Shown: positions 17,414 to 27,421, numbered from the stretch's first letter. The stretch is DNA of 64,000 nucleotides from Paraburkholderia flava (GCF_004359985.1 NZ_SMRO01000002.1:1998536-2062535); one strand, 5' to 3'. Numbers and translations are program-made. The notes: generated by a model not told the origin, from the sequence alone.

Positions 17414-17444
17414 GATGCGCGGCCCGCGATCGACGGGCCGCATC
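17414..17444. terminator. Hairpin between convergent SDR and pit genes
   Basis: Core arms gcggccc (17419-17425) and gggccgc (17435-17441), extended by gat/atc outside a small bulge. There is no T run on either strand, so it may be a weak or bidirectional terminator. Confidence 0.4.
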
Positions 17445-17446
17445 GC

Positions 17447-18457
17447 TTACAGGAACCGGTGACCGAGCCACCACCCGGCCGCAGCCATCGCGGCCGATGC
17501 GGGAATGGTCAGCACCCACGCCCACACGATATTGCCGGCGACGCCCCAGCGCACCGCGCTGAGCTTGCGCGTCGCACCGACGCCGACGATCGCGCCGGTG
17601 ATCGTGTGCGTCGTCGATACGGGAATGCCGAGCCACGACGCAAGGAACAGCGTGATCGCACCGCCCGACTCCGCGCAGAAACCGCCGACCGGTTTCAGCT
17701 TCGTGATCTTCTGCCCCATCGTCCGCACGATGCGCCAGCCGCCGAACAGCGTGCCGAGTCCCATCGACAGATAGCACGCGCCGATCACCCAGATCGGCGG
17801 CGCATCCGCGCTCACCGATGCATAGCCCGTCGCGATCAGCAGCATCCAGATGATGCCGATGGTCTTCTGCGCGTCGTTGCCGCCGTGCCCGAGGCTATAA
17901 AGCCCCGCCGACACCAGTTGCAGCCGTCGAAAACGCCGGTCGACCTTGCTTGGTGGCGTGCGGAAATAGATCCACGACACCGCCAGCATGAAGAACGAGC
18001 CGAGCACGAAACCGAGCAGCGGCGACAGGAAAATGAACGCGACGGTTTTCAGCAGGCCGTCGACGTTGAGCGAATGCCACCCCGAACTCGCGAGCGCCGC
18101 ACCGACAAGGCCGCCGATCAGCGCATGAGACGAACTCGACGGAATGCCGTAGTACCACGTGACGATGTTCCACCCGATCGCACCGACCAGCGCGCCGAAC
18201 ACCACGTAGTGATCGACAATGGCAGGATCGATCGTGCCCTTGCCGACCGTCTGCGCGACTTTCAGGTGGAAGATGAAATAGGCGATGACGTTGAACGCAG
18301 CCGCGAATGCGACGGCCTGCTGCGGCTTCAGCACACCGGTGGACACGACGGTCGCGATCGAATTGGCGGCGTCGTGGAAGCCGTTCATGAAATCGAATAC
18401 GAGCGCGACGGCCACGAGCATGACCACGGCCCAGATGGCGAGTTGAATCGAGTGCAT
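17447..18457 (-). CDS. pit: Low-affinity inorganic phosphate transporter, Pit family
   Basis: Integral inner-membrane symporter of 336 residues for phosphate (usually as a metal-phosphate complex). Both inverted Pit signatures are visible: FDFMNGFHDAANSIATVVSTG near the N-terminus and the second-half match GHGGNDAQKTIGII. About ten hydrophobic segments are present. I chose the ATG at 18457 (MHSIQLAIW), because the open frame upstream overlaps the DUF47 gene and looks non-coding. The start overlaps the DUF47 stop by one base (atga), implying translational coupling. Confidence 0.94.
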   Translation of the reverse strand: MHSIQLAIWAVVMLVAVALVFDFMNGFHDAANSIATVVSTGVLKPQQAVAFAAAFNVIAYFIFHLKVAQTVGKGTIDPAIVDHYVVFGALVGAIGWNIVTWYYGIPSSSSHALIGGLVGAALASSGWHSLNVDGLLKTVAFIFLSPLLGFVLGSFFMLAVSWIYFRTPPSKVDRRFRRLQLVSAGLYSLGHGGNDAQKTIGIIWMLLIATGYASVSADAPPIWVIGACYLSMGLGTLFGGWRIVRTMGQKITKLKPVGGFCAESGGAITLFLASWLGIPVSTTHTITGAIVGVGATRKLSAVRWGVAGNIVWAWVLTIPASAAMAAAGWWLGHRFL

Positions 18458-19083
18458 CAGGCGTTTTCCAGCACGATGCCTTCGAGGATGTTCGCCACGT
18501 CCTCGCACTTGTCCGTGATCGACTCGAGCAATTCGTAGATGGCCTTGAGCTTGATCAGCGTCTTGACGTCGTCCTCTTCGCGGAACAGCTTCGAGATCGC
18601 GGAGCGCAGCACGCGATCGGCTTCTGATTCGAGCCGGTCGATCTCCTCGCATGCTTTCAGGATCTGGCTCGCCTGCTTCATGTCGGACAGCATCGCGACG
18701 GCGCCCTGCACGTGTCGGCACGTCGCCGTGCAGATGTGCGCGAGCTGGCTCGCCTCGGACGTGACGGACTGCACGTCGTACAGCGACACGGCGGTCGCGA
18801 CGTCCTCCATCAGGTCGAGGATGTCGTCCATCGTGGTGATCAGCTTGTGGATTTCGTCGCGATCGAGCGGCGTGATGAAGGTCTTATGCAACAGATCGAT
18901 CGTTTCGTGCGTGAGCTTGTCCGCGGCTTTTTCCGCGGTCTGCACGTTCTGCTTGTGCACTTCCGCGTCCGCGAGGTTATCGATCAGCAACTCGAGTTCC
19001 TGGCTTGCCGAGACGATGTACTTTGCGTGCTGATTGAAAATTTCAAAGAACTTGCCCTCGGTGGGCATGAATCGACCGAACAT
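18457..19083 (-). CDS. DUF47 family PhoU-like phosphate transport regulator
   Basis: 208-residue all-helical cytoplasmic protein of the DUF47/TIGR00153 family (starts MFGRFMPTEGKFFEIFNQHA). These proteins are PhoU-like and nearly always precede a pit gene, where they are thought to control Pit activity. Here the stop shares a base with the pit ATG, strengthening that link. A conserved acidic helix segment (TMDDILDLMEDVA) resembles the metal-binding E/DxxxD motifs of PhoU. Confidence 0.9.
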   Translation of the reverse strand: MFGRFMPTEGKFFEIFNQHAKYIVSASQELELLIDNLADAEVHKQNVQTAEKAADKLTHETIDLLHKTFITPLDRDEIHKLITTMDDILDLMEDVATAVSLYDVQSVTSEASQLAHICTATCRHVQGAVAMLSDMKQASQILKACEEIDRLESEADRVLRSAISKLFREEDDVKTLIKLKAIYELLESITDKCEDVANILEGIVLENA

Positions 19084-19226
19084 GGAAATCCTGGGAAGGG
19101 GTCAGTGGCTGTCACAAAACGGCAACATTGTACCGTCGCGACGCCATTGCGGCACTCCTTTCCGTGATATGCGCGATGGGAAAGACGCGGCCGGGTTTGT
19201 GGCCCGGCCGGATCGAGGCTGGTGCG

Positions 19227-20615
19227 TCAGTCGCCGCCGTAGAAATTCTGCGCGCCCGCGAAGTTGTCGAACTTCGTGAACTGGCCGTGGAACGTCAGCC
19301 GCACCGGGCCGATCGGGCCATTCCGCTGTTTACCGATGATGATTTCGGCGGTGCCCTTGTCGGGGCTGTCCGGGTTATAGACTTCGTCGCGGTAGATGAA
19401 CAGGATGATGTCCGCGTCCTGCTCGATGGCGCCCGATTCGCGCAGGTCGGACATGATCGGACGCTTGTTGGGACGCTGCTCCAGGCCACGGTTCAGCTGC
19501 GACAGCGCCATCACCGGCACGTCGAGTTCCTTCGCGAGGCTCTTCAGCGAACGCGAGATCTCCGAAATTTCGGTGGCCCGATTTTCGCCCTGAGAAGAAG
19601 AACCGGACATCAGCTGCAGGTAGTCGACGATGATCAACCCGAGCTTCCCGCACTGCCGCGACAGCCGACGCGCACGCGAGCGCAGTTCCATCGGATTCAG
19701 GCCGCCGGTCTCGTCGATGAAGATCTGTGCCTCGCTCATTTTCTGCACTGCGTGCGTGAGCTTCGGCCAGTCCTCGTCGGTCAGGCGGCCGGTCCGCATA
19801 CGGTGCTGGTCGAGTCGACCAACCGAACCGAGCATCCGCATCGTGAGCTGGGTGCCCGGCATTTCCATCGAGAACACCGCGACCGGCAGTCCGTACTCGA
19901 CCGCGACGTACTCGCCGATGTTCATCGAGAACGCAGTCTTGCCCATCGACGGCCGCCCCGCGACGATGATCAGTTCGCCGCCGTGCATGCCCGACGTCAT
20001 CCGGTCGAGGTCGACGAAACCAGTGGGCGTGCCTGTCACGTCGCTCGGATTCGCGGTGTGATACAGCGTGTCGATACGCTCGACCACCTGCGTCAAAAGC
20101 GGCCCGATCTCGAGAAAGCCCTGCGTGCCGCGCGCGCCATCTTCGGCGATCGAGAACACTTTCGATTCCGCTTCGTCCAGTAGCTGCCGGACTTCCTTGC
20201 CCTGTGGATTGAACGCGTCGGCGGAAATCTCGTCCGCGACCGACACGAGTCTGCGCAGCACTGCTCGGTCGCGCACGATCTCGGCATAGCGCCGGATGTT
20301 CGCCGCGCTCGGCGTGTTTTGCGCGAGCGCGTTCAGATACGCGAGACCGCCGACGTCCTCCGCCTTGCCCGACGTGCCGAGCGCCTCGTAGACGGTGATC
20401 ACGTCGGCCGGGCGCGTCGCGGCGATCAGGCGCCCGATGTGCTCGTAGATGATCCGGTGGTCGTAGCGATAGAAATCGCTCTGCGACAGAAAATCCGCGA
20501 TGCGGTCCCATGCGGCGTTGTCCAGCAGCAAGCCGCCGAGAACCGACTGCTCGGCCTCGATCGAATGCGGCGGGACTTTCAGCGATTCGACTTGGGGATC
20601 TTTCGGTGCGTTCAT
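19227..20615 (-). CDS. dnaB: Replicative DNA helicase
   Basis: Hexameric helicase that unwinds DNA at the replication fork. 462 residues: N-terminal DnaB domain to about 120, a linker, then a RecA-type ATPase domain with Walker A GRPSMGKT at 220-227 and the block IIVDYLQLMSG. The C-terminal region carries the conserved QLNRGLEQRPNKRP segment. No intein is present and the length is normal. It lies 207 bp after rplI on the same strand, behind a strong terminator, so it is probably transcribed separately. Confidence 0.97.
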   Translation of the reverse strand: MNAPKDPQVESLKVPPHSIEAEQSVLGGLLLDNAAWDRIADFLSQSDFYRYDHRIIYEHIGRLIAATRPADVITVYEALGTSGKAEDVGGLAYLNALAQNTPSAANIRRYAEIVRDRAVLRRLVSVADEISADAFNPQGKEVRQLLDEAESKVFSIAEDGARGTQGFLEIGPLLTQVVERIDTLYHTANPSDVTGTPTGFVDLDRMTSGMHGGELIIVAGRPSMGKTAFSMNIGEYVAVEYGLPVAVFSMEMPGTQLTMRMLGSVGRLDQHRMRTGRLTDEDWPKLTHAVQKMSEAQIFIDETGGLNPMELRSRARRLSRQCGKLGLIIVDYLQLMSGSSSQGENRATEISEISRSLKSLAKELDVPVMALSQLNRGLEQRPNKRPIMSDLRESGAIEQDADIILFIYRDEVYNPDSPDKGTAEIIIGKQRNGPIGPVRLTFHGQFTKFDNFAGAQNFYGGD

Positions 20616-20726
20616 GGAGGGGAATTATCGGGCAAATATCCGCTGCGCGGAATGCCTTCAGAAGATGCGCGACATGCTTCGCGATCGAGCTGCGGTCCAC
20701 ACGTCGAACCGGCCGGGAACAAAAAA

Positions 20727-20754
20727 GGCAGAGGCCGGTTTCCCGGCCTCTGCC
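20727..20754 (-). terminator. Rho-independent terminator of the rpsF-priB-rpsR-rplI operon
   Basis: Perfect 12-bp arms ggcagaggccgg (20727-20738) and ccggcctctgcc (20743-20754) with a 4-base loop, followed on the minus strand by six U (aaaaaa at 20721-20726). It sits about 70 bp after the rplI stop. A second GC hairpin (gcgccggct/agccggcgc, about 20796-20816) is closer to the stop but has no U run. Confidence 0.93.
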
Positions 20755-20822
20755 CTGTGCCGGCCCGTTGGCCGGCAGATACTGCCTGTGCATCGCGCCG
20801 GCTACAGCCGGCGCAAGCCGCT

Positions 20823-21275
20823 TTACGCGTGTTCGCCCAACACCGACACCGTAACGTCGACCAGCACGTCGGTATGCAGCGAGACTTGCACGGCATGGTC
20901 GCCGACCAGCTTGAGCGGGCCTTCCGGCAGACGCACTTGCGCCTTTTCGACAGCGAAGCCTTGCTTGCCCAGTGCTGCGGCGATGTCGGCGTTCGTCACC
21001 GAGCCGAACAGACGGCCGTCGACGCCGGCCTTCTGCGCGATCTGGACGGTCAGACCGGCCAGCTTTTCGCCTTGCGCCTGAGCGGCTACCAGCTTTTCAG
21101 CGGCGACCTTTTCGAGTTCCGCGCGGCGGACTTCGAATTCGGCGATCGCGGTCTTCGTCGCACGACGAGCCTGCTTTTGCGGGATCAGGAAGTTACGTGC
21201 GTAACCGTCCTTCACCTTGACGATGTCGCCCAGGTTACCCAGGTTGACGACTTTTTCCAGAAGAATGATCTGCAT
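20823..21275 (-). CDS. rplI: 50S ribosomal protein bL9
   Basis: 150 residues, beginning [17 protein letters not shown], with the N-terminal signature [21 protein letters not shown] followed by the long connecting helix and C-terminal domain. It binds 23S rRNA at the base of the L1 stalk. It is the last gene of the rpsF operon, 27 bp after rpsR, and ends before a strong terminator. Confidence 0.98.
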   Translation of the reverse strand: MQIILLEKVVNLGNLGDIVKVKDGYARNFLIPQKQARRATKTAIAEFEVRRAELEKVAAEKLVAAQAQGEKLAGLTVQIAQKAGVDGRLFGSVTNADIAAALGKQGFAVEKAQVRLPEGPLKLVGDHAVQVSLHTDVLVDVTVSVLGEHA

Positions 21276-21302
21276 TCGGATGCTCCTTGTAGCGTCGTCG
21301 GG

Positions 21303-21578
21303 TTAAGCCTTGTGCTGGTCGGTGTACGGCATCAGCGCGAGGAAACGCGCGCGCTTGATAGCCGTGTCCAGCTGACGCTGATAGTGTGACTTGGTACCCG
21401 TCAGACGCGCCGGCGTGATCTTGCCGTTTTCGCCGATGAAGTCCTTCAGCGTTTCGATGTCCTTGTAGTCGATCTGATCGACATTGGCAGCCGTGAAACG
21501 GCAGAACTTCTTGCGCTTGAAGAGCGGGTTTTGTTGCTGACGACGCTTGTCGAATTTCTTACCAGTCGGGCGGGGCAT
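21303..21578 (-). CDS. rpsR: 30S ribosomal protein bS18
   Basis: 91 residues with the family core [18 protein letters not shown] and [17 protein letters not shown], ending in a basic tail. It pairs with bS6 on the 30S platform. It starts two bases after the priB stop and is followed by rplI, the standard order in this class. Confidence 0.98.
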   Translation of the reverse strand: MPRPTGKKFDKRRQQQNPLFKRKKFCRFTAANVDQIDYKDIETLKDFIGENGKITPARLTGTKSHYQRQLDTAIKRARFLALMPYTDQHKA

Positions 21579-21580
21579 GA

Positions 21581-21880
21581 TTAGTCCTTTCCTGTGTCCT
21601 GCAATTCTGTGATGTGAAACACCAGGGTTTTCGCGTTGCGGCTTTTCTTCGCGAGAAAACCGGTGAAGAGCGTTTCGACGCCCATCGCGCAGTTTTCCAG
21701 CTTGCCGCTCGCTTCGCCGGCGGCCACCGCCTGCATCGTCAGTTCGATCTGCCGGGTAATGCCGGCTTCGACGACTTCTGCGCGGTGGTGCAACGTACAG
21801 CTTGCGATCGGAACGCCGGCGGGGGTGTACCGCACCGTTTCGCGTTCGACGACGCTTGCCTTAAGCTGCAGCCTGTTCAC
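21581..21880 (-). CDS. priB: Primosomal replication protein N
   Basis: Single-stranded DNA-binding OB-fold protein of 99 residues that helps PriA restart stalled forks. It starts with GTG at 21880 ([22 protein letters not shown]). The segment [17 protein letters not shown] and the [12 protein letters not shown] block are typical of PriB. It sits between rpsF and rpsR as in E. coli, so ribosomal and replication restart proteins share one mRNA. Confidence 0.95.
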   Translation of the reverse strand: MNRLQLKASVVERETVRYTPAGVPIASCTLHHRAEVVEAGITRQIELTMQAVAAGEASGKLENCAMGVETLFTGFLAKKSRNAKTLVFHITELQDTGKD

Positions 21881-21913
21881 GTAAGCGACGCGTTTTCCTG
21901 ATGGCTTGTGTCT

Positions 21914-22285
21914 TTAAGCCTGCGCTTCGGACGGCTGGGCAGCCGCCTTCTTGGCTTCTTCGCGCTGCACTTCCTTCATCATCGGCGACGGGCCGGTTTC
22001 GGCCTTCTTCTGCTTGACGATCAGGTGACGCAGAACGGCGTCGTTGAACTTGAATGCGTGCTCGAGTTCGTCGAGCGTGACCTGGTCGCATTCGATGTTC
22101 ATGCAGACGTAGTGAGCCTTCGCGAGTTTCTCGATCATGTAGGCCAGCTGACGGCGGCCCCAGTCTTCGATGCGGTGGATCTGGCCACCGTGCGACGTGA
22201 TCGTGGACTTGTAACGCTCGATCATGGCGGGCACTTGCTCGCTCTGATCGGGGTGCACGATGAATACGATTTCGTAATGACGCAT
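21914..22285 (-). CDS. rpsF: 30S ribosomal protein bS6
   Basis: 123 residues from ATG 22285 ([19 protein letters not shown]) with aaggag upstream. Conserved blocks are [17 protein letters not shown] and the basic/Ala-rich tail. The open frame continues far upstream through the intergenic region and LysR gene in another reading phase, but that part is not coding. First gene of the rpsF-priB-rpsR-rplI operon; bS6 with bS18 often represses this operon by binding the leader. Confidence 0.98.
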   Translation of the reverse strand: MRHYEIVFIVHPDQSEQVPAMIERYKSTITSHGGQIHRIEDWGRRQLAYMIEKLAKAHYVCMNIECDQVTLDELEHAFKFNDAVLRHLIVKQKKAETGPSPMMKEVQREEAKKAAAQPSEAQA

Positions 22286-22306
22286 ACACACTCCTTGTGG
22301 ATTAAA

Positions 22307-22334
22307 GCCACCCGGGCGTCGGAACCGGTGTGGC
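22307..22334 (-). promoter_or_regulatory. Leader hairpin before rpsF, possible bS6:bS18 autoregulatory site
   Basis: Arms gccac-ccgg (22307-22315) and ccgg-t-gtggc (22325-22334) form a nine-pair stem with one bulged base and a 9-base loop, ending about 21 bases before the rpsF start. bS6:bS18 binding hairpins with CCG elements occur at this place in many bacteria. Identity with that motif is not proven by eye. Confidence 0.35.
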
Positions 22335-22467
22335 AAGTGAGAAGCCCGAGAGTTTAACCCGCCTGCGTCGTCGAAGGCAACATTTATGTTGCTCAGGACG
22401 CCTGTTTCGGCCGTATTTTCAACGACTTGGCGAAGGCTCCCAGCTTGCTCCCCATTAACCGTCCTCC

Positions 22468-23379
22468 CTACCCGACGCTGCTCCAGTAATCCGCCCGCGC
22501 ATAGACGTCCTTCAGATAGTCGATGAAATAGCGCACCTTCGCCGGCACGTAGCGCTGCTGCGGGTACACCGCGAGGATGTCGTAGTCCGGCAGCGCGTAG
22601 TCGTCGAGCACCGTTTCGAGTTCGCCGCGCACGAGCTGCTGCTGGATCTCCCACGTCGAGCGCCAGCCCAGCCCTAGCCCCTCGGACACCCAGCGATGCA
22701 GCAGTTCGCCATCGTTGCAGTCGAGCGTTCCGCCGACCCGCACCGTCACCAGCTTGCCGTTGCGGCGGAAATACCAGCCACGGTTCTGACCGCCCTGCAG
22801 GTTGAACGCGAGGCAGTTGTGCTGCGGCAGATCGTCGAGCGAGCGCGGCTTGCCGTGCTTGCGGAAGTACTCCGGCGTGCCGCACACCACGCGCCGGTTG
22901 GTCGCGAGCTTCACCGCGACGAAGTTCGGATCGACCGATCCGCCGATCCGGATCGACAGGTCGTAGCCTTCGCGCACCAGATCGACGACGCGGTCGGTCA
23001 GATTGAACGACACCTGCAACTCCGGCTTGTCGGCCAGAAACGTAGGGGCGAGCGGCGCGACGTGCTTGCGGCCGAACGCGGCCGGCGCCGACACGATCAG
23101 ATGCCCGCTGACCGCTCTCCGCCCCGCCGTCAGTTCGTTCTCCGCCTGATCCCATTCGGTGAGCAGCCCGCGGCACCGTTCGAGGAACGCCGCGCCCTCT
23201 TCGCTGACGACGAGCCGCCGCGTCGAGCGGTACATCAGCTTCACGCCGAGCCGTTTCTCGAGCGCGTCGATACGCCGTCCGAGAATCACCGGCGACACGC
23301 CCTCCTCCAACGCCGCGGCCGCAAGGCTGCCGGCGTCGGCGACACGCACGAAGGTTTCGATCTGCTTGAAGCGGTCCAT
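22468..23379 (-). CDS. LysR family transcriptional regulator
   Basis: 303 residues: N-terminal winged helix ([23 protein letters not shown] including [20 protein letters not shown]) and a periplasmic-binding-like effector domain. It is transcribed away from gcl across a 211-bp region, so it most likely controls the gcl-hyi-glxR genes and itself, as LysR proteins usually do. The effector is unknown; glyoxylate or a related C2 acid is a guess from context. The start at 23379 is standard for the family. Confidence 0.9.
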   Translation of the reverse strand: MDRFKQIETFVRVADAGSLAAAALEEGVSPVILGRRIDALEKRLGVKLMYRSTRRLVVSEEGAAFLERCRGLLTEWDQAENELTAGRRAVSGHLIVSAPAAFGRKHVAPLAPTFLADKPELQVSFNLTDRVVDLVREGYDLSIRIGGSVDPNFVAVKLATNRRVVCGTPEYFRKHGKPRSLDDLPQHNCLAFNLQGGQNRGWYFRRNGKLVTVRVGGTLDCNDGELLHRWVSEGLGLGWRSTWEIQQQLVRGELETVLDDYALPDYDILAVYPQQRYVPAKVRYFIDYLKDVYARADYWSSVG

Positions 23380-23465
23380 GTTTTGTCTCCTGCCTGTCGG
23401 TGCTGGGCCGGGCGTCGGCTCTCACGACCGCTGCCACCCCGACCTCACTGTAATTCCATACTTTT

Positions 23466-23477
23466 TGTTTCGAAACA
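23466..23477. promoter_or_regulatory. Perfect 12-bp palindrome between lysR and gcl
   Basis: TGTTTCGAAACA is a perfect palindrome midway between the divergent lysR and gcl starts, 114 bp before the gcl ATG. It is a plausible operator for the LysR protein, though it is shorter than a complete LysR site. Confidence 0.4.
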
Positions 23478-23590
23478 CACAACCCGCGCTGATCTTATCA
23501 AACCTTTGAGTGGGGCCTAAAGTGCGTTCAACAGCCTTCGCAGGCATTTCCCGTATTTGCAACGTAAAGCGTTATTTCAGGAGACATTCC

Positions 23591-25366
23591 ATGACCAGGA
23601 TGAGAGCCGTCGACGCAGCAGTGCTCGTGCTCGAAAAGGAAGGCATCGACACAGCGTTCGGTGTCCCGGGCGCCGCGATCAACCCGCTCTATTCCGCGCT
23701 GCGTAAAGGCGGCGGCATCAGCCACGTGCTGGCCCGTCACGTCGAAGGCGCGTCGCACATGGCCGAGGGTTACACGCGGGCCGCGCCGGGCAACATCGGC
23801 GTGTGCATCGGCACATCGGGGCCGGCCGGCACCGACATGATCACGGGTCTCTACTCGGCGCAGGCCGACTCGATTCCGATTCTCGCGATCACCGGTCAGG
23901 CACCGCGCGCGCGTCTCTACAAGGAAGACTTCCAGGCAGTCGATATCGAATCGATTGCGAAGCCGGTGACGAAATGGGCGGTGACCGTGCGCGAACCCGC
24001 GCTCGTGCCGCGCGTGTTCCAGCAGGCGTTCCATCTGATGCGCTCGGGTCGCCCGGGTCCAGTGCTGATCGATCTGCCGATCGACGTGCAGGTCGCGGAG
24101 ATCGAGTTCGACATCGACACGTACGAACCGCTGCCGATCTACAAGCCTGCAGCAACGCGCAAACAGATCGAAGCAGCGCTGACGCTGCTCAACGATTCCG
24201 ACCGGCCGCTGATCGTTTCCGGCGGCGGTGTGCTCAACGCCGCAGCCGAGGATCTGCTGGTGCAGTTCGCCGAAACCGTCGGCGTGCCGGTGATCCCGAC
24301 GCTGATGTCGTGGGGCGCGATTCCCGACGACCATCCGCTGATGGCCGGCATGGTCGGTCTGCAGACGTCGCATCGCTACGGCAACGCGACGATGCTCGCC
24401 TCCGACTTCGCGCTTGGCATCGGCAATCGCTGGGCGAATCGCCATACGGGCAGCGTCGAGGTCTACACGAAGGGCCGTAAGTTCGTGCACGTCGATATCG
24501 AACCGACGCAGATCGGTCGCGTGTTCGGACCGGACCTCGGCATCGTGTCCGACGCGAAGATCGCGCTCGAACTGTTCGTGCAGGTCGCGCAGGAATGGAA
24601 GCGCGACGGCAAGCTGAAGGATCGCAGCGCATGGGTCGCGGAATGCCAGCAGCGCAAGCGCACGATGCAACGCAAGACGCACTTCGACAACGAGCCGATC
24701 AAGCCGCAGCGCGTGTACGAAGAAATGAACAAGGTGTTCGGCCGCGACACCTGCTACGTGAGCACGATCGGTCTGTCGCAGATCGCCGGTGCGCAGTTCC
24801 TGCACGTGTACAAGGCGCGCAACTGGATCAACTGCGGTCAGGCGGGCCCGCTCGGCTGGACGATTCCTGCTGCACTCGGTGTACGTGCCGCGGATCCGCA
24901 ACGGCCGATCGTCGCGCTGTCGGGTGACTACGACTTCCAGTTCATGATCGAAGAACTCGCAGCGGGTGCGCAGTTCAAGCTGCCGTACGTGCACGTGGTG
25001 GTGAACAACTCGTACCTCGGGTTGATCCGTCAGGCACAACGCGCGTTCGACATGGACTACTGCGTGCAGCTCGCGTTCGAGAACATCAATGCGCCCGAAC
25101 TGAACGGCTATGGCGTCGACCACGTTGCTGTAGCCGAAGGTCTCGGCTGCAAGGCACTGCGCGTGTTCAAGCCGGAAGAGATCGGACCGGCACTGAAGAA
25201 AGCGCAGTCGATGCTGTCGGAGTTCAACGTGCCGGTCGTGGTCGAAGTGATCCTCGAGCGCATCACCAACATTTCGATGGGCGCCGAGATCGATGCGATC
25301 AACGAGTTCGAGGAACTGGCCGAGACGCGCGAAGATGCGCCGACCGCGGTCAGCCTGCCCGACTGA
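23591..25366 (+). CDS. gcl: Glyoxylate carboligase (tartronate-semialdehyde synthase)
   Basis: ThDP- and FAD-dependent enzyme joining two glyoxylates to tartronate semialdehyde plus CO2. 591 residues from ATG 23591, with aggag 8 bases upstream. It is very close in sequence to E. coli Gcl: the N-terminal [15 protein letters not shown]51 in [15 protein letters not shown] where other ThDP enzymes have the catalytic Glu (a known hallmark of Gcl), and the ThDP-binding [16 protein letters not shown]. An in-frame ATG three codons later is an alternative start. Followed by hyi after 59 bp. Confidence 0.97.
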   Translation: MTRMRAVDAAVLVLEKEGIDTAFGVPGAAINPLYSALRKGGGISHVLARHVEGASHMAEGYTRAAPGNIGVCIGTSGPAGTDMITGLYSAQADSIPILAITGQAPRARLYKEDFQAVDIESIAKPVTKWAVTVREPALVPRVFQQAFHLMRSGRPGPVLIDLPIDVQVAEIEFDIDTYEPLPIYKPAATRKQIEAALTLLNDSDRPLIVSGGGVLNAAAEDLLVQFAETVGVPVIPTLMSWGAIPDDHPLMAGMVGLQTSHRYGNATMLASDFALGIGNRWANRHTGSVEVYTKGRKFVHVDIEPTQIGRVFGPDLGIVSDAKIALELFVQVAQEWKRDGKLKDRSAWVAECQQRKRTMQRKTHFDNEPIKPQRVYEEMNKVFGRDTCYVSTIGLSQIAGAQFLHVYKARNWINCGQAGPLGWTIPAALGVRAADPQRPIVALSGDYDFQFMIEELAAGAQFKLPYVHVVVNNSYLGLIRQAQRAFDMDYCVQLAFENINAPELNGYGVDHVAVAEGLGCKALRVFKPEEIGPALKKAQSMLSEFNVPVVVEVILERITNISMGAEIDAINEFEELAETREDAPTAVSLPD

Positions 25367-25425
25367 ACGTAGCTGAACGCATCTGCAATTGAATAACCGC
25401 TGACCGACCAGAGAGAACCCGCAAC

Positions 25426-26232
25426 ATGCCTAAATTTGCTGCCAATCTGACGATGCTGTTCAACGAAGTCCCGTTCCTCGACCGCTTCGCGGCCGCAGCG
25501 AACGCCGGCTTCGATGCTGTCGAGTTCCTGTTCCCGTATCCGTTCGCCGTCAACGAACTGGCGGAACGGCTCGAACGGCATCGTCTGAAACTCGTGCTGC
25601 ACAACCTGCCCGCTGGAAACTGGGAAGCAGGTGAACGCGGGATCGCGTGCCTGCCGTCGCGCGTCGCCGAGTTTCAGGAAGGCGTGAGCCGCGCGATCGA
25701 CTACGCGAAAGCGCTGAAGGTACCGCAACTGAACTGCCTCGTCGGCATTCCGACTGCGGACGTAACGCGCGATGCCGCGCGCAAGACCATCGTCGAGAAT
25801 CTGCGCTTCGCCGCGCAGGCGCTGAAAAAAGAAAACATCCGGCTGCTCGTCGAGCCGTGCAATGCGTACGACATTCCCGGCTTCGCGCTGAACCGCTCGG
25901 CCGAGGGACTCGACGTGATCCGCGAAGTGGGCTCGGACAACCTGTTCCTGCAATACGACATCTATCACATGCAACGGATGGAAGGCGAACTCGCGGCGAC
26001 GATCAAGAAGAACCTGCCGCAGATCGCTCACATCCAGCTCGCCGACAACCCCGGACGCAACGAACCGGGCACCGGCGAAATCAACTACCCGTTCCTGTTC
26101 GATCTGCTCGATTCGCTCGGCTACGACGGCTACGTCGGCTGCGAATACAAACCGCGCACCACCACTTCCGAGGGCCTCGGCTGGCTGCAGCGCGTCGCGA
26201 AGCTGGCGAAAAACGCGCACGCCACCGTCTGA
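25426..26232 (+). CDS. hyi: Hydroxypyruvate isomerase
   Basis: TIM-barrel sugar isomerase/AP endonuclease-2 family protein of 268 residues. It interconverts hydroxypyruvate and tartronate semialdehyde. Visible are PKFAANLTMLFNEVPFLDRF at the start, LVEPCNAYDIPGF with the metal Glu, YDIYHMQRMEG and HIQLADNPGRNEPGTGEINY. It is placed between gcl and glxR, as in the glyoxylate operon of many bacteria, and a strong agagaa site precedes the ATG. Confidence 0.95.
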   Translation: MPKFAANLTMLFNEVPFLDRFAAAANAGFDAVEFLFPYPFAVNELAERLERHRLKLVLHNLPAGNWEAGERGIACLPSRVAEFQEGVSRAIDYAKALKVPQLNCLVGIPTADVTRDAARKTIVENLRFAAQALKKENIRLLVEPCNAYDIPGFALNRSAEGLDVIREVGSDNLFLQYDIYHMQRMEGELAATIKKNLPQIAHIQLADNPGRNEPGTGEINYPFLFDLLDSLGYDGYVGCEYKPRTTTSEGLGWLQRVAKLAKNAHATV

Positions 26233-26293
26233 CAGCGCACCGTACGGCTCGCATCGGACACGATCGAACACCCCTACTCTGGAGACTCAACGC

Positions 26294-27199
26294 ATGGCAA
26301 CCATCGGTTTCATCGGCCTCGGCATCATGGGCGCGCACATGGCGCGCAACCTTCTGAAGGGCGGCCACACGCTGATCGTCAACGGCGCCTATCCGGTGCC
26401 TGAAGATCTGCAGACGAGCACGACCGTCGTCGCGAATTCGACCGCCGTTGCGCAGGCCGCCGACATCGTGATCTCGATGGTCCCGGACACGCCCGACGTC
26501 GAGAACGTGCTGTTCGCCGACGACGGCGTCGCGAAGGGGCTGACGAAAGGCAAGCTCGTGATCGACATGAGCTCGATCTCGCCGCTCGACACGCAGGCGT
26601 TCGCGAAGAAGATCAACGCGCTCGGTTGCGACTATCTCGACGCGCCGGTCTCCGGCGGCGAAGTCGGCGCACGCGAAGCGACGCTGACGATCATGGTCGG
26701 CGGTCCGCAAAAATCGTTCGATCTCGCGAAGCCGCTGTTCGATCTGATGGGCAAGAACATCTCGCTGATCGGCGACAACGGTGCGGGTCAGACGTGCAAG
26801 GTCGCGAACCAGATCATCGTCGCGCTGAACATCGAAGCGGTCGCGGAAGCACTGCTGTTCGCCGCGCGCTCGGGCGCCGATCCGGAACGTGTACGTCGTG
26901 CGTTGATGGGCGGCTTCGCGTCGTCGCGAATTCTCGAAGTGCACGGCGAACGCATGACGAAGCGCACGTTCAATCCGGGCTTCCGCATCGAGCTGCATCA
27001 GAAAGATCTGAACCTCGCACTCGACGGCGCGCGCAAGCTCGGCATCGCATTGCCGCACACCGCGAGCGCACAGCAGCTGTTCAGCGTATGCGCAGCGAAC
27101 GGCGGCAAGAGCTGGGATCACTCGGCGATGATTCGCGCACTCGAACTGATGGGCAACTTTGAGATCGCGCAGGCACCGCAGGAAGCGAAGGCGGCTTGA
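26294..27199 (+). CDS. glxR: 2-hydroxy-3-oxopropionate (tartronate semialdehyde) reductase
   Basis: NAD(P)H-dependent beta-hydroxyacid dehydrogenase family member of 301 residues, reducing tartronate semialdehyde to glycerate. N-terminal Rossmann motif GFIGLGIMGAHMARNL, substrate motif DAPVSGGEVGAREATL, catalytic Lys in GQTCKVANQI and a C-terminal helical domain. It completes the gcl-hyi-glxR pathway. A glycerate kinase gene, often next, is absent here, so phosphorylation must be encoded elsewhere. Confidence 0.95.
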   Translation: MATIGFIGLGIMGAHMARNLLKGGHTLIVNGAYPVPEDLQTSTTVVANSTAVAQAADIVISMVPDTPDVENVLFADDGVAKGLTKGKLVIDMSSISPLDTQAFAKKINALGCDYLDAPVSGGEVGAREATLTIMVGGPQKSFDLAKPLFDLMGKNISLIGDNGAGQTCKVANQIIVALNIEAVAEALLFAARSGADPERVRRALMGGFASSRILEVHGERMTKRTFNPGFRIELHQKDLNLALDGARKLGIALPHTASAQQLFSVCAANGGKSWDHSAMIRALELMGNFEIAQAPQEAKAA

Positions 27200-27309
27200 G
27201 CTTGAAGTAGCACACGCGTAGTACTCGTAGCTGCCGGAGCGCTTCCGGTAGCGCGCAGGTGGGGCGCCTGCTGATGGAATGCGGCACGCATGATGTCAGC
27301 AGGTAAGTA

Positions 27310-27333
27310 AACCGCTCTGGGCTGAGAGCGGTT
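27310..27333 (+). terminator. Hairpin downstream of glxR
   Basis: Perfect 9-bp arms aaccgctct (27310-27318) and agagcggtt (27325-27333) with a 6-base loop, about 110 bp after glxR. No T run, so any termination would be weak. A second hairpin, gctgccgga/tccggtagc, lies at 27231-27253. Confidence 0.4.
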
Positions 27334-27421
27334 AGTGGGGTCCGCAGCGGCACCCGGCGATGCCGGGGAAGCCTTGGTCGGTCAGACGTCGTCGTCGGGT
27401 GTCCGGCTGTCGGATTTCATC

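Noticed and set aside
21914..23482. 522-codon frame extending rpsF upstream
   Set aside because: The upstream part is an out-of-phase reading of the LysR gene; bS6 starts at 22285 behind a ribosome binding site.
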